From Cardiobacteriales bacterium (GTDB lineage: Bacteria; Pseudomonadota; Gammaproteobacteria; Cardiobacteriales; Wohlfahrtiimonadaceae), in assembly GCA_030150565.1 (NCBI GenBank), contig JASLFR010000012.1, forward strand, positions 1 to 7,968: a stretch of DNA of 7,968 nt, read 5' to 3'. Made by a program: the position numbers and the translations under genes. The stretch's first letter is position 1, and each line of letters opens with the position of its first letter. Of the stretch, positions 1 to 6,237 are shown piece by piece. The notes beneath the pieces are model-generated. The model was not told the DNA's origin and searched no databases. It worked only from the letters and a program-made list of their open reading frames with translations.

Positions 1-418
1 CTATTTTGAGATGACAGAACTAGAATCCCTCTACAGCAATATTAAGAATCTCCATTTAGATGCTGTAGAGCATGAGGAGAAGATTATCTTCATGCATACG
101 GTGCGAGAGGGAGCTGCCTCAAAAAGTTATGGATTGCAGGTGGCCGCCTTAGCTGGTGTTCCTAAACATGTCATTGATGAGGCGAAACTGAAATTATCGG
201 AGCTGGAAGCGAGCTTTGCTGAAGCTGGCGGGAAAAATCATCAGCAGAGAGAGCTTCTCTTTACCCCTCAACCTCCAAAAGAGAGAGAGAAGAGTAGAGA
301 AGAGCGAAAAGCGGAGCTGCTCTATAAATCATTTAATGAGGTGGATCCTGACCAATTAACCCCTAAAGCTGCGCTCGATCTACTCTACAGATGGCGATCA
401 CTTCTTAAAGGGGAGTAG
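1..418 (+). CDS. mutS: DNA mismatch repair protein MutS, C-terminal fragment
   Basis: This is the last ~138 codons of MutS, the mismatch-binding ATPase that starts methyl-directed repair. The reading frame is open from base 2 (Tyr-Phe-Glu before the first Met at base 11), so that Met is internal and the gene begins upstream of the window. The FMHxVxxGAASKSYGLQVA block followed by AGVPKHVI is the hallmark end of the MutS ATPase domain and the start of the helix-turn-helix dimerisation region. A charged, poorly conserved linker follows. The DPDQLTPKAALDLLYRW tail matches the E. coli C-terminal tetramerisation element (DPDSLTPRQALEWIYRL, from memory). The mismatch-binding and Walker motifs lie outside the window. 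The gene ends in TAG, 3 bases from the stop of convergent recO, and no T-tailed hairpin follows, so its transcript probably runs antisense into recO. Confidence 0.97.
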   Translation, partial: YFEMTELESLYSNIKNLHLDAVEHEEKIIFMHTVREGAASKSYGLQVAALAGVPKHVIDEAKLKLSELEASFAEAGGKNHQQRELLFTPQPPKEREKSREERKAELLYKSFNEVDPDQLTPKAALDLLYRWRSLLKGE

Positions 419-421
419 AGT

Positions 422-1171
422 CTATCGATGGAGCGCCTCAAACCATTGGCGTGATCGGAGCGGACGCCCTTCAAGAAGGGGGGAAATCAATAAACGCATT
501 AAATGCTTTACAGAGAGGAGCCCTTCAGGCGTCTGCCACTCCATCTTGCTCACTTGAATGAGATCGCTCCCTAAAAAGAGTGGGGAGCTATTTTGTGGAG
601 CGAAAAGAGAGCCCTTCAATACAAAAGCACCAAGATCCGCAAAATATTGGTAGCGCGCCTCTGCTCTGAAGGGATTCCCCTCCCAATCGTTCTGAAGATC
701 GGGCATCACCCCTAGCGCCTCTAAAAGCGTGATTTCAACTCGTCTCAATGAGGGTTCGCACGCCTGAATAGGAAGCTTCTGCCCCTCTGCATAGAGAAGA
801 TCATCGAGCGCTCTTTGATAAAGATGGAAGAGATGAGGTTCGGCAATATTAGGGGGAAAGAGGCGTAAAAGAAGCTCATTTAGATAGTAGGCAAGCCAGA
901 TATATTGCCCCTTTAGGGGGTATCTTTTAAGGGGAGTGTAATCCTCTATAAAATAGAAACTCCGCCCCTCTTTAAGGGTCCACTCACCGATGGAGAAAGT
1001 CTCTAAAAAGAGGGGGACTCCCTTCACTTTTCGCTGCCCTGTAAAGAGTGAGATGCGCCCATAACGATCTGTTAATAGATCGATAATTTCACTCTTCTCT
1101 TTAAAAGGGCGCTTATGCAAAATAGCGCCAATAGTGGCGCTATCTTCTCTCTCATTAATGCTGCTCGTCAT
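422..1171 (-). CDS. recO: DNA repair/recombination mediator RecO
   Basis: RecO works with RecR to load RecA onto SSB-coated single-stranded DNA in RecF-pathway gap repair. The protein is 249 residues; E. coli RecO is 242. The N-terminal OB-fold region shows the family pattern (ILHKRPFKEKS at about 17–27, then LLTDRYGRISLFTGQRK). The middle has YYLNELLLRLFPP, and the helical C-terminal half has PSLRRVEITLLEALG and LLISPLLEGRPLRSRQWF near the end, all lining up with E. coli RecO. The ATG start leaves about the same N-terminal length as E. coli, but I see no good Shine-Dalgarno before it. It starts 17 bases after the MlaD-like gene and is probably read through from it. A perfect 9-bp hairpin lies 28 bases inside the gene. 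In E. coli recO sits elsewhere (with rnc-era), so this placement is lineage-specific. Confidence 0.94.
   Translation of the reverse strand: MTSSINEREDSATIGAILHKRPFKEKSEIIDLLTDRYGRISLFTGQRKVKGVPLFLETFSIGEWTLKEGRSFYFIEDYTPLKRYPLKGQYIWLAYYLNELLLRLFPPNIAEPHLFHLYQRALDDLLYAEGQKLPIQACEPSLRRVEITLLEALGVMPDLQNDWEGNPFRAEARYQYFADLGAFVLKGSLFAPQNSSPLFLGSDLIQVSKMEWQTPEGLLSVKHLMRLLISPLLEGRPLRSRQWFEALHR
1122..1143 (-). other. Perfect 9-bp inverted repeat inside the recO start
   Basis: The arms ATAGCGCCA (1122–1130) and TGGCGCTAT (1135–1143) are exact reverse complements around a 4-base loop. On the minus strand, in the direction of recO transcription, the right-hand arm runs straight into TTTTGC. The shape is therefore that of a weak intrinsic terminator or attenuator with a short T tract. 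It covers recO codons about 10–17. It could tune how much message from the upstream genes reaches recO, or it could be only an RNA structure near the start. The function is inferred, not shown. Confidence 0.45.
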
Positions 1172-1188
1172 CGCTTTGGGTACGAAAA

Positions 1189-2031
1189 TTAATCGTCGCT
1201 CTTAGAGCTCTCTTTTGATCCCATCGATGTTAAAAATTGACCAATAAGACGCTCAATTACAACAGCGGGTTGTGTCATCCGAATTCGATCCCCTTCCGCT
1301 AGATTATCGAATGAACCACCTGGATCGAGCGAGATATATTGCCCGCCGATCAGCCCTGATGTATAGATGCTCGCAATGGTATCTTTAGGAATCTCCACTT
1401 GGTTTGCTAAAGAGAGCTCTACAACTGCATCAAATGAAGTTGGATCGAGCGAGATGCCTGAAACACGCCCTACCTGCACTCCAGAGATCATCACAGGGGA
1501 GTTAACCTTCAACGATCCAATATTATTGAAGTGAGCTGTCACACGAATTGGCTGCCCCCCCATTGCACTATCATCGATCTTTCCCCCACCCCCAAAGCTC
1601 TCAATGAGGCTCTCAAGACCAAGAGCGGGTTTTGTCTTTGCAAGATGGCTCTGATCACTCAACTTTTCAGACGCAACTCCAGGTGCAATAGAGATATATT
1701 GCTCCCCCACAAGTCCCACTGTCTGAATACTTGCAACAGAATCAGCAGGAATATTAAATTGCGGCTCAATCTCTAAAAGCACGACAGCTGTGAAGGTATC
1801 CTCATCGAGCTCAATCGCCCCCACGCGCCCTACTTTAACGCCCGACATAACGACAGGAGCTTTCACCTTAAGGGAGCCGATATTGGAGAAATGGCTACTC
1901 ACCACCATCGGTTTTTTACCAAAGAGCGTTATTTGCGACCCTGTTGTATTCATCGCAAGCCACGCAAAAGAGAGCACTCCGCTAAGAACGAAGAGCCCTA
2001 CACAAATATTGAGCCAACGTGGATTCTTCAT
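1189..2031 (-). CDS. mlaD: MlaD-like phospholipid-transport protein with two MCE domains
   Basis: MlaD is the periplasmic, inner-membrane-anchored MCE subunit of the MlaFEDB ABC transporter, which moves phospholipids between the membranes. Here one N-terminal membrane helix (about residues 6–27) is followed by two MCE domains in tandem, at about residues 42–118 and 162–238. Each has the HFxNIGSLKV, SGVxVGRV and ASIxTxGLxGxQYIS blocks. Each is followed by a short helix (LESLIESF, IERLIGQF) like the LEDLIGQFL pore helix of E. coli MlaD. The length is 280 residues; E. coli MlaD is 183 with one domain, PqiB has three and LetB seven. ATG at 2031 is preferred to the adjacent GTG at 2034 because GAGGA lies 8 bases before the ATG. 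The gene stands 70 bases after rnhB; no mlaE, F, C or B lies nearby. A PqiB-like role is possible, but the C-terminus is MlaD-type. Confidence 0.92.
   Translation of the reverse strand: MKNPRWLNICVGLFVLSGVLSFAWLAMNTTGSQITLFGKKPMVVSSHFSNIGSLKVKAPVVMSGVKVGRVGAIELDEDTFTAVVLLEIEPQFNIPADSVASIQTVGLVGEQYISIAPGVASEKLSDQSHLAKTKPALGLESLIESFGGGGKIDDSAMGGQPIRVTAHFNNIGSLKVNSPVMISGVQVGRVSGISLDPTSFDAVVELSLANQVEIPKDTIASIYTSGLIGGQYISLDPGGSFDNLAEGDRIRMTQPAVVIERLIGQFLTSMGSKESSKSDD
1234..1548 (-). repeat. Internal repeat unit 2: second MCE domain plus helix
   Basis: Residues 162–266 of the MlaD-like protein, the partner of the unit at 1594–1908. Its closing helix IERLIGQF is followed by a short polar tail rich in Ser, Lys and Asp, as in single-domain E. 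coli MlaD. This unit therefore looks like the ancestral C-terminal end, with the extra copy lying between it and the membrane helix. Confidence 0.9.
1594..1908 (-). repeat. Internal repeat unit 1: first MCE domain plus helix
   Basis: Residues 42–146 of the MlaD-like protein. They align with residues 162–266 at a constant offset of 120 residues and without a gap. By hand count 52 of 105 positions are identical. At DNA level only short blocks are shared, for example GAGATATATTGC on the plus strand at 1691 and again 360 bases away at 1331. The duplication is therefore old rather than recent. Confidence 0.9.
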
Positions 2032-2100
2032 CACACTATTCCTCTATCATCAGTTACAAAATAAAGCTAAATTCAAAGGGGTAGTTTACTACTTTTCCCC
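2032..2100 (-). promoter_or_regulatory. rnhB–mlaD-like gap with imperfect hairpin
   Basis: This is the only clear intergenic gap in the minus-strand series. Right after the rnhB stop, GTAG (2081–2084) can pair with CTAC (2089–2092). The stem can extend through GGG at 2078–2080 and CCC at 2097–2099 if four T at 2093–2096 bulge out. The minus strand then continues AT-rich (TTTGAATTTAGC). This could be a weak attenuator or an RNA processing site. I see no convincing -35/-10 pair at proper spacing. The gap ends with the GAGGA ribosome site of the MlaD-like gene. Confidence 0.3.
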
Positions 2101-2727
2101 TCAACTGTCTTTTAGTGAATCTGCAAGTAGCCTCCGAATAGGGGCAAATCCTCGCCGATGGGTAGGCAATACACCAAATGTTTGAAGCGCAGAGAGATGT
2201 TGAGCTGTGCCGTACCCTTTATGTTGAGCAAAACCGTATTGAGGGTAACGTTTATCGAGCGCAATCATCTCCTCATCACGGGCACATTTCGCTAAAATGC
2301 TCGCGGCTGAAATCTCCATATGATACTGATCCCCCTTCACTACCGCCTCTGCGGAGATTTTAAGTGATGGCAGATGATTACCATCAACCCGCACAAAATC
2401 GGGTGAAATCGGTAGCGCTTCTACTGCTCGTTTCATCGCTAAAAGCGTCGCTTGAAGGATATTAATCTCTTCAATCTCCTCAACGGAGGCGGAAGCGATC
2501 GCATACGCTTTCGCCCTCTCTTTGATCATCTCTGCAAGTTCGAAGCGGCGCTTCTCACTCAATTTTTTAGAATCCATTAAACCCGCAATCGGATGCGCCT
2601 CATCGAGAATAACAGCAGCCGCAAAGACTGAGCCGCAAAGGGGGCCACGCCCCGCCTCATCAACGCCTGCAATAAGCTCCCCCTCCTCTAGCGCTTCAAA
2701 TAGAGAGGATTGATGCCAAAGTTCCAT
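2101..2727 (-). CDS. rnhB: Ribonuclease HII
   Basis: RNase HII cuts the RNA strand of RNA/DNA hybrids and starts removal of single ribonucleotides misplaced in DNA. The protein has 208 residues, near the E. coli length of 198. Numbered from the ATG, it shows GVDEAGRGPLCG with metal ligands Asp23 and Glu24. MDSKKLSEKRR follows, then RVDGNH with Asp115 and VVKGDQYHMEISAASILAKCARD with Asp133, completing the DEDD active site. PQYGFAQHKGYGT and HRRGF near the end are also family signatures. ATG at 2727 is chosen over in-frame TTG codons at 2733 and 2730: it shares one base with the lpxB stop (TGATG) and has GGAG 8 bases upstream, whereas GGAG is too close to the TTGs. The lpxB–rnhB order is typical of gammaproteobacteria, where dnaE often follows; here it does not. 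Confidence 0.98.
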   Translation of the reverse strand: MELWHQSSLFEALEEGELIAGVDEAGRGPLCGSVFAAAVILDEAHPIAGLMDSKKLSEKRRFELAEMIKERAKAYAIASASVEEIEEINILQATLLAMKRAVEALPISPDFVRVDGNHLPSLKISAEAVVKGDQYHMEISAASILAKCARDEEMIALDKRYPQYGFAQHKGYGTAQHLSALQTFGVLPTHRRGFAPIRRLLADSLKDS

Positions 2728-3968
2728 CAACAACGCTCCATTAAAATCTTCTCTAATACAGCATTAGCTGCCGCTCTATCAGCCTCTCTTCTAAGAGAGT
2801 GGTGCAATTTTGTGAAAATGGGGAGTAGCTGAGCGTATCGCTCCTCTGAAATATTCTCTTCAAGCAGCTCTGCAATCTTCTGAGCGGTCACCATCTCCTG
2901 AAAGAGCTCAGGCACAATCTCTCTCCCTGCTAAAATATTGGGGAGCGAAAAAAGACGAATCTTCACAATTTTAGGAGCGATCCATGCGGTGAATGGGGTG
3001 AAACGGTAAGCAACGACCATCGGTTTTTTTAGAAGCATCGCCTCTAGTGAAGCGGTTCCTGAAGCGAGCAGCACCGCATCGGCACTCCCCATCGCCTCTC
3101 TTGCCCCCCCTTCGATTAAGAGTAGACGCTCCATAAAGAGATCGATCTTCTCCCCAAAAGTTGCACGATGCTCCTCTCTAAAACGCTCTAACATCTCTCT
3201 AATCATCTGATAAATCGTAGGCGTTGCGGCAGGAATTAAGAAATTGTATTGAGATTTACGCTGATAAAAGAGCCAACATCCCTCTAAAAATAGGGGCAAA
3301 AGGCGTTCAACCTCCCCTCTTCGACTCCCTGGAAGAAGAGCGATATAGGGGCGATCTGCATCGATCCCTAAGGCTAAAGCAGATGCTCTTTTAGAGGTCG
3401 TAAGCGGAATCTCATCCCCCATTCGATGCCCAACACAGACCGCATCTACACCATGTTTTTTATAGAGCTCTACCTCAAAAGGGAAGAGGCAGAGGACTCG
3501 GTCAATCACCCGTTTAATCGTCTTAACACGCCCCTCCCGCCAAACCCAGATCGAGGGGGAGACATATTGAAAAGTCACAATTCCCTCTTTACGATTGATC
3601 TTCTTTGCCACTCGAAGATTAAAATCGGGGGAATCAATACCGATATAAGCGATTGGCGCCTCCTGCTCCATCACCTTTAAGAGCTTCTTCCGTACCCCTA
3701 AAAGTTTTGGTAAGACCTTAACCACCTCAACAAGCCCCATCACCGAGAGGCTCTCTAGGGGCTCGATCGATTCCAATCCCGCCTCAATCATCTTTGGGCC
3801 ACCAATCCCTATAAAGCGCAGTTGTGGCCAGACTCTTCTAAGCTCCTGCATCAAGCCTGCACCTAAAAGATCCCCAGACAATTCACCCGCAACCAACATG
3901 ATTGCGGGTGAAGGATGCTCTGCGATAAGAGGGGCTAATTTAGCGGATAATTCCACGATCGCTCTCAT
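2727..3968 (-). CDS. lpxB: Lipid-A-disaccharide synthase
   Basis: LpxB is a peripheral inner-membrane glycosyltransferase (GT19). It joins UDP-2,3-diacylglucosamine to lipid X to give the lipid A disaccharide 1-phosphate. Family motifs in order are VAGELSGDLLGAG (about 26–38), VMGLVEV, YIGIDSPDFNLR with Asp112 at the place of catalytic E. coli Asp98, YVSPSIWVWREGR, LFPFE, LLPGSRRGEV, LLASGTASLEAML and SLPNILAGREIVPE. The length is 413 residues; E. coli has 382. From ATG at 3968 the protein is about 14 residues longer at the N-terminus than E. coli, and the gene overlaps lpxA by 29 bases. That ATG has AGAAG directly against it, which is poor. GTG at 3956, with GAGAG 5 bases upstream, is a fair alternative. 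ATG at 3899 has no ribosome site and would trim the first strand. Identity is certain; the start is not. Confidence 0.97.
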   Translation of the reverse strand: MRAIVELSAKLAPLIAEHPSPAIMLVAGELSGDLLGAGLMQELRRVWPQLRFIGIGGPKMIEAGLESIEPLESLSVMGLVEVVKVLPKLLGVRKKLLKVMEQEAPIAYIGIDSPDFNLRVAKKINRKEGIVTFQYVSPSIWVWREGRVKTIKRVIDRVLCLFPFEVELYKKHGVDAVCVGHRMGDEIPLTTSKRASALALGIDADRPYIALLPGSRRGEVERLLPLFLEGCWLFYQRKSQYNFLIPAATPTIYQMIREMLERFREEHRATFGEKIDLFMERLLLIEGGAREAMGSADAVLLASGTASLEAMLLKKPMVVAYRFTPFTAWIAPKIVKIRLFSLPNILAGREIVPELFQEMVTAQKIAELLEENISEERYAQLLPIFTKLHHSLRREADRAAANAVLEKILMERC

Positions 3969-4728
3969 CTTCTAAAAAATGAATCAGATGCTCAAGGTGG
4001 GGTGCCTGATCAAGAAGAGCTCGAATCTCTGCTATCGACTCTTCAAGCGTTAAGTTTTTACGATATAGCGCTCGATACGCTCGTTTTGTCGCTAATATCT
4101 CATCGCTAGAAAAACCACGACGACGTAACCCTTCCGCATTGATACCCGCTGGCTCCGCACGATATCCAGCTGCTGTTACAAAGGGGGGAACATCACGGTG
4201 AATTCCTGAAGAGAAACCTGTAATTGCCCCTCTTCCCACTCGACAGCGCTGATAAATCATCGAGTATCCCCCTAAAATAACATCATCTTCAATCACTGCA
4301 TGCCCCGCTAAGGAGGCACCATTAGCAAAGATGGTACGGGACCCTACAATACAGTCATGAGCGATATGGCAAGTCGCCATAATCCAATTATCATCCCCAA
4401 TTTTAGTGATCGCATTATCTTGGATCGTCCCTCGACTGATGCTTACATACTCACGAATTGTATTTCGATCCCCAATCTCAAGGTAGACCCTATCCCCCTC
4501 TTTAAATTTCTTATCTTGGGGAACTTCACCAATCGATGAGAATTGATAAAAGATATTATCCTCACCAATCGTTGTAGGACCTTGAATCACAACGTGGGAT
4601 TTTAACTCACTTCCTGCACCAATAATCACATCAGGGCCAATAATTGAGTAGGGCCCCACTTTCACACTCTCATGGAGCTCTGCAGAGGGATCGATCACTG
4701 CTGTAGGATGAATCAACGGCTGGCTCAT
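3940..4728 (-). CDS. lpxA: UDP-N-acetylglucosamine O-acyltransferase
   Basis: LpxA makes the first committed lipid A precursor by moving a 3-hydroxyacyl chain from ACP to the 3-OH of UDP-GlcNAc, as a cytoplasmic homotrimer of left-handed beta-helices. It is 262 residues, the same as E. coli. Hexapeptide repeats fill about residues 1–185, and a helical C-terminal domain follows. Catalytic His124 and Asp125 (HIAHDC; E. coli His125/Asp126) are present, as are Lys74 (E. coli Lys76), His143 (E. coli His144) and GINAEGLRRRGF with Arg203. Two positions are odd against E. coli from memory: Tyr159 replaces His160 of the usual HQF motif, and Phe172 sits at Gly173, the acyl-chain ruler. Arg190 replaces His191. 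The start ATG shares its A with the fabZ stop (TAATG), which implies translational coupling; GAGG lies 10 bases upstream. Confidence 0.97.
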   Translation of the reverse strand: MSQPLIHPTAVIDPSAELHESVKVGPYSIIGPDVIIGAGSELKSHVVIQGPTTIGEDNIFYQFSSIGEVPQDKKFKEGDRVYLEIGDRNTIREYVSISRGTIQDNAITKIGDDNWIMATCHIAHDCIVGSRTIFANGASLAGHAVIEDDVILGGYSMIYQRCRVGRGAITGFSSGIHRDVPPFVTAAGYRAEPAGINAEGLRRRGFSSDEILATKRAYRALYRKNLTLEESIAEIRALLDQAPHLEHLIHFLEDESDRGIIR

Positions 4729-5189
4729 TACTCAAATGCCTCACGACGAGTACACATAATATCTGCCTGACAGACAAGCTTATCATCTACATACGCACGC
4801 CCTTCAAATGCCCAGATGCCACGACGTGATTTAACAAACTTCACCTTAAGATCGAGCTGATCGCCTGGTACAACGGGTTGACGAAAACGTGCTTTATCAA
4901 TCCCCACAAAGTAGTAGATGGTATCAGCACTAGCATCAGGATTTTCAAGGGATTTATAACCTAAAATACCAGTTGCTTGCGCTAATGCCTCTAAAATCAT
5001 CACTCCTGGCATAATCGGTTTTACAGGGAAATGGCCTTGAAAGTAGGGCTCATTCATCGTGACATTCTTAATTGCATGAAGCTCTTCCATTGGGGTGTAA
5101 TCAATCACACGATCTACCATTAAAAATGGGTAACGATGGGGTAGATACTGCATAATTTCATTAATGTCGATTATTTTTGAGTCGCTCAT
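4728..5189 (-). CDS. fabZ: 3-hydroxyacyl-[ACP] dehydratase FabZ
   Basis: FabZ dehydrates 3-hydroxyacyl-ACP to trans-2-enoyl-ACP in type II fatty acid synthesis. It draws on the same 3-hydroxyacyl-ACP pool that LpxA and LpxD use, so its place between their genes fits a role in balancing phospholipid against lipid A. The hot-dog fold signatures are LPHRYPFLMVDRV and EPYFQGHFPVKPIMPGVMILEALAQATGIL. The catalytic His and Glu are His53 and Glu67 from the chosen start. The length is 153 residues, normal for the family. ATG at 5189 is chosen because AGGAG lies 10 bases before it; for the in-frame ATG at 5198 the same AGGAG is only 1 base away. The 5198 start would add three residues and overlap the end of lpxD by 8 bases. 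Confidence 0.97.
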   Translation of the reverse strand: MSDSKIIDINEIMQYLPHRYPFLMVDRVIDYTPMEELHAIKNVTMNEPYFQGHFPVKPIMPGVMILEALAQATGILGYKSLENPDASADTIYYFVGIDKARFRQPVVPGDQLDLKVKFVKSRRGIWAFEGRAYVDDKLVCQADIMCTRREAFE

Positions 5190-5190
5190 T

Positions 5191-6237
5191 CTACTCATTC
5201 TCCTGCTCTTCTATAGCTGCTTCTAAAGCGCGTACCCGTTCGAATAACTCGCCGAGACGCTTAATATTTCCCGTTGTTTTTAACCACTCACGATTCTCCA
5301 TCATTGGAGAGGGGGATGAGTAGATTTTTCCACTCTTAAGGGAGTGCGATACATTTGTCCCCCCTGTTACCACTACTCCATCTTCAATTGTGATGTGGCC
5401 ATTAATTCCAACCCCTCCACCAATTAAGACATTACTTCCAATGTGGGTCGAGCCTGCAATTCCCGTATAACCTGCAATTACGCTATTTTCACCCACTCGG
5501 CAGTTATGCCCAAGTTGAACGTGGTTATCTATTTTTGAACCTTTTCCTACAATCGTGTCATCAATCGCTCCACGATCGATAGAGCTATTGGCACCAATAT
5601 TTACATCATCATAGAGAATCACGCGCCCTACTTGAGCTACCTCAGTGTACCCCTCTTTTGCACGTGCAAACCCAAATCCTTCTGCGCCAATCACACAGCT
5701 AGGGTTTAAAATAACGCGATCACCGATGAGAGAGTTATAACGTACCGTTACATGGCTAAAGAAGTAGCACTCCTCTCCAATAACGACCCCCTTCTCAATC
5801 ACAACATGGCTATCGATGTAACTATTTTTACCAATCTTACAATCTGCACCAATCACGGCGTAAGGACCGATCGTCACCCCTTCACCAATCTCTGCGCTCT
5901 CATCAATCACCGCTGTTGGGTGAATGCCTGAATATTGTCGATAATCGTGTTTAAAGAGCTGAGTGATATAAGCCCAAGCAACGTGTGTCTCATCACAAAT
6001 TAATCCTGAGCCTTTTAGGTAATCTGCGTTTCTTTGATTCACTAATACAGCAGATGCCTCACTCTCCTCTAAATATCGGCGATAACGAGGGTTATGAACG
6101 AATGAGATACTCCCTTTCCGCCCATCTTGAATGGTGGAGAGCCCCTCAATCTGTAAAGATCCATCTCCAACTAATGTTACGTCGAGCCCTCTCTCCACTA
6201 ATCTCTGGTGAATCTCAGCTAATGTTATCTGCTTCAT
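5191..6237 (-). CDS. lpxD: UDP-3-O-acylglucosamine N-acyltransferase
   Basis: LpxD adds the second 3-hydroxyacyl chain, to the 2-amino group of UDP-3-O-acyl-glucosamine, in the third step of lipid A synthesis. The 348 residues form an N-terminal uridine-binding domain (about 1–100, with GSISFVHNPRYRRYL), a long hexapeptide-repeat beta-helix (about 105–295) and a C-terminal helix (LFERVRALEAAIEEQ). IDNHVQLGHNCRVG contains His244, equal to catalytic His239 of E. coli; GAEGFGFA and SSIDRGAIDDTIVG are further signatures. Where E. coli has TGMGMVM, with ruler Met290, this protein has TGGTNVS, giving Asn295 at the ruler position. The ATG follows directly on the skp stop (TAGATG). A very strong GAGGAGGAG ribosome site lies just upstream within the end of skp, so expression is likely high and coupled. 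Confidence 0.98.
   Translation of the reverse strand: MKQITLAEIHQRLVERGLDVTLVGDGSLQIEGLSTIQDGRKGSISFVHNPRYRRYLEESEASAVLVNQRNADYLKGSGLICDETHVAWAYITQLFKHDYRQYSGIHPTAVIDESAEIGEGVTIGPYAVIGADCKIGKNSYIDSHVVIEKGVVIGEECYFFSHVTVRYNSLIGDRVILNPSCVIGAEGFGFARAKEGYTEVAQVGRVILYDDVNIGANSSIDRGAIDDTIVGKGSKIDNHVQLGHNCRVGENSVIAGYTGIAGSTHIGSNVLIGGGVGINGHITIEDGVVVTGGTNVSHSLKSGKIYSSPSPMMENREWLKTTGNIKRLGELFERVRALEAAIEEQENE

Noticed and set aside
11..418. A complete small gene starting at the ATG at base 11
   Set aside because: The frame is open upstream and reads as MutS from base 2, so this Met is internal to a truncated gene.
467..480. CCCTTC/GAAGGG repeat as the terminator for mutS or recO
   Set aside because: The loop would be only 2 bases, and no T tract follows on either strand.
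1321..1455. Identical 15-base words at 1321–1335 and 1441–1455 as a DNA repeat
   Set aside because: Both encode Ile-Ser-Leu-Asp-Pro within the same MCE domain and do not fit the 360-base period of the domain duplication, so this is chance codon reuse.
2035..2090. A sigma-70 promoter for the MlaD-like gene
   Set aside because: The stretch is AT-rich and has a TTGAAT, but no reasonable -10 hexamer lies 16–18 bases downstream of it.
1531..2185. Open frames on the plus strand opposite the MlaD-like gene and rnhB
   Set aside because: They lie antisense to genes with clear family motifs, their translations show no recognisable domain, and they have no ribosome sites of note.
2728..2733. TTG codons as the rnhB start
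   Set aside because: The GGAG ribosome site is too close to them; the ATG at 2727 has proper spacing and a one-base overlap with the lpxB stop.
3426..3680. Plus-strand open frame opposite lpxB
   Set aside because: It is a shadow of lpxB, which has full motif support across this stretch. The frames at 2178–2363, 2522–2713, 4357–4539 and 5985–6284 were dropped for the same reason.
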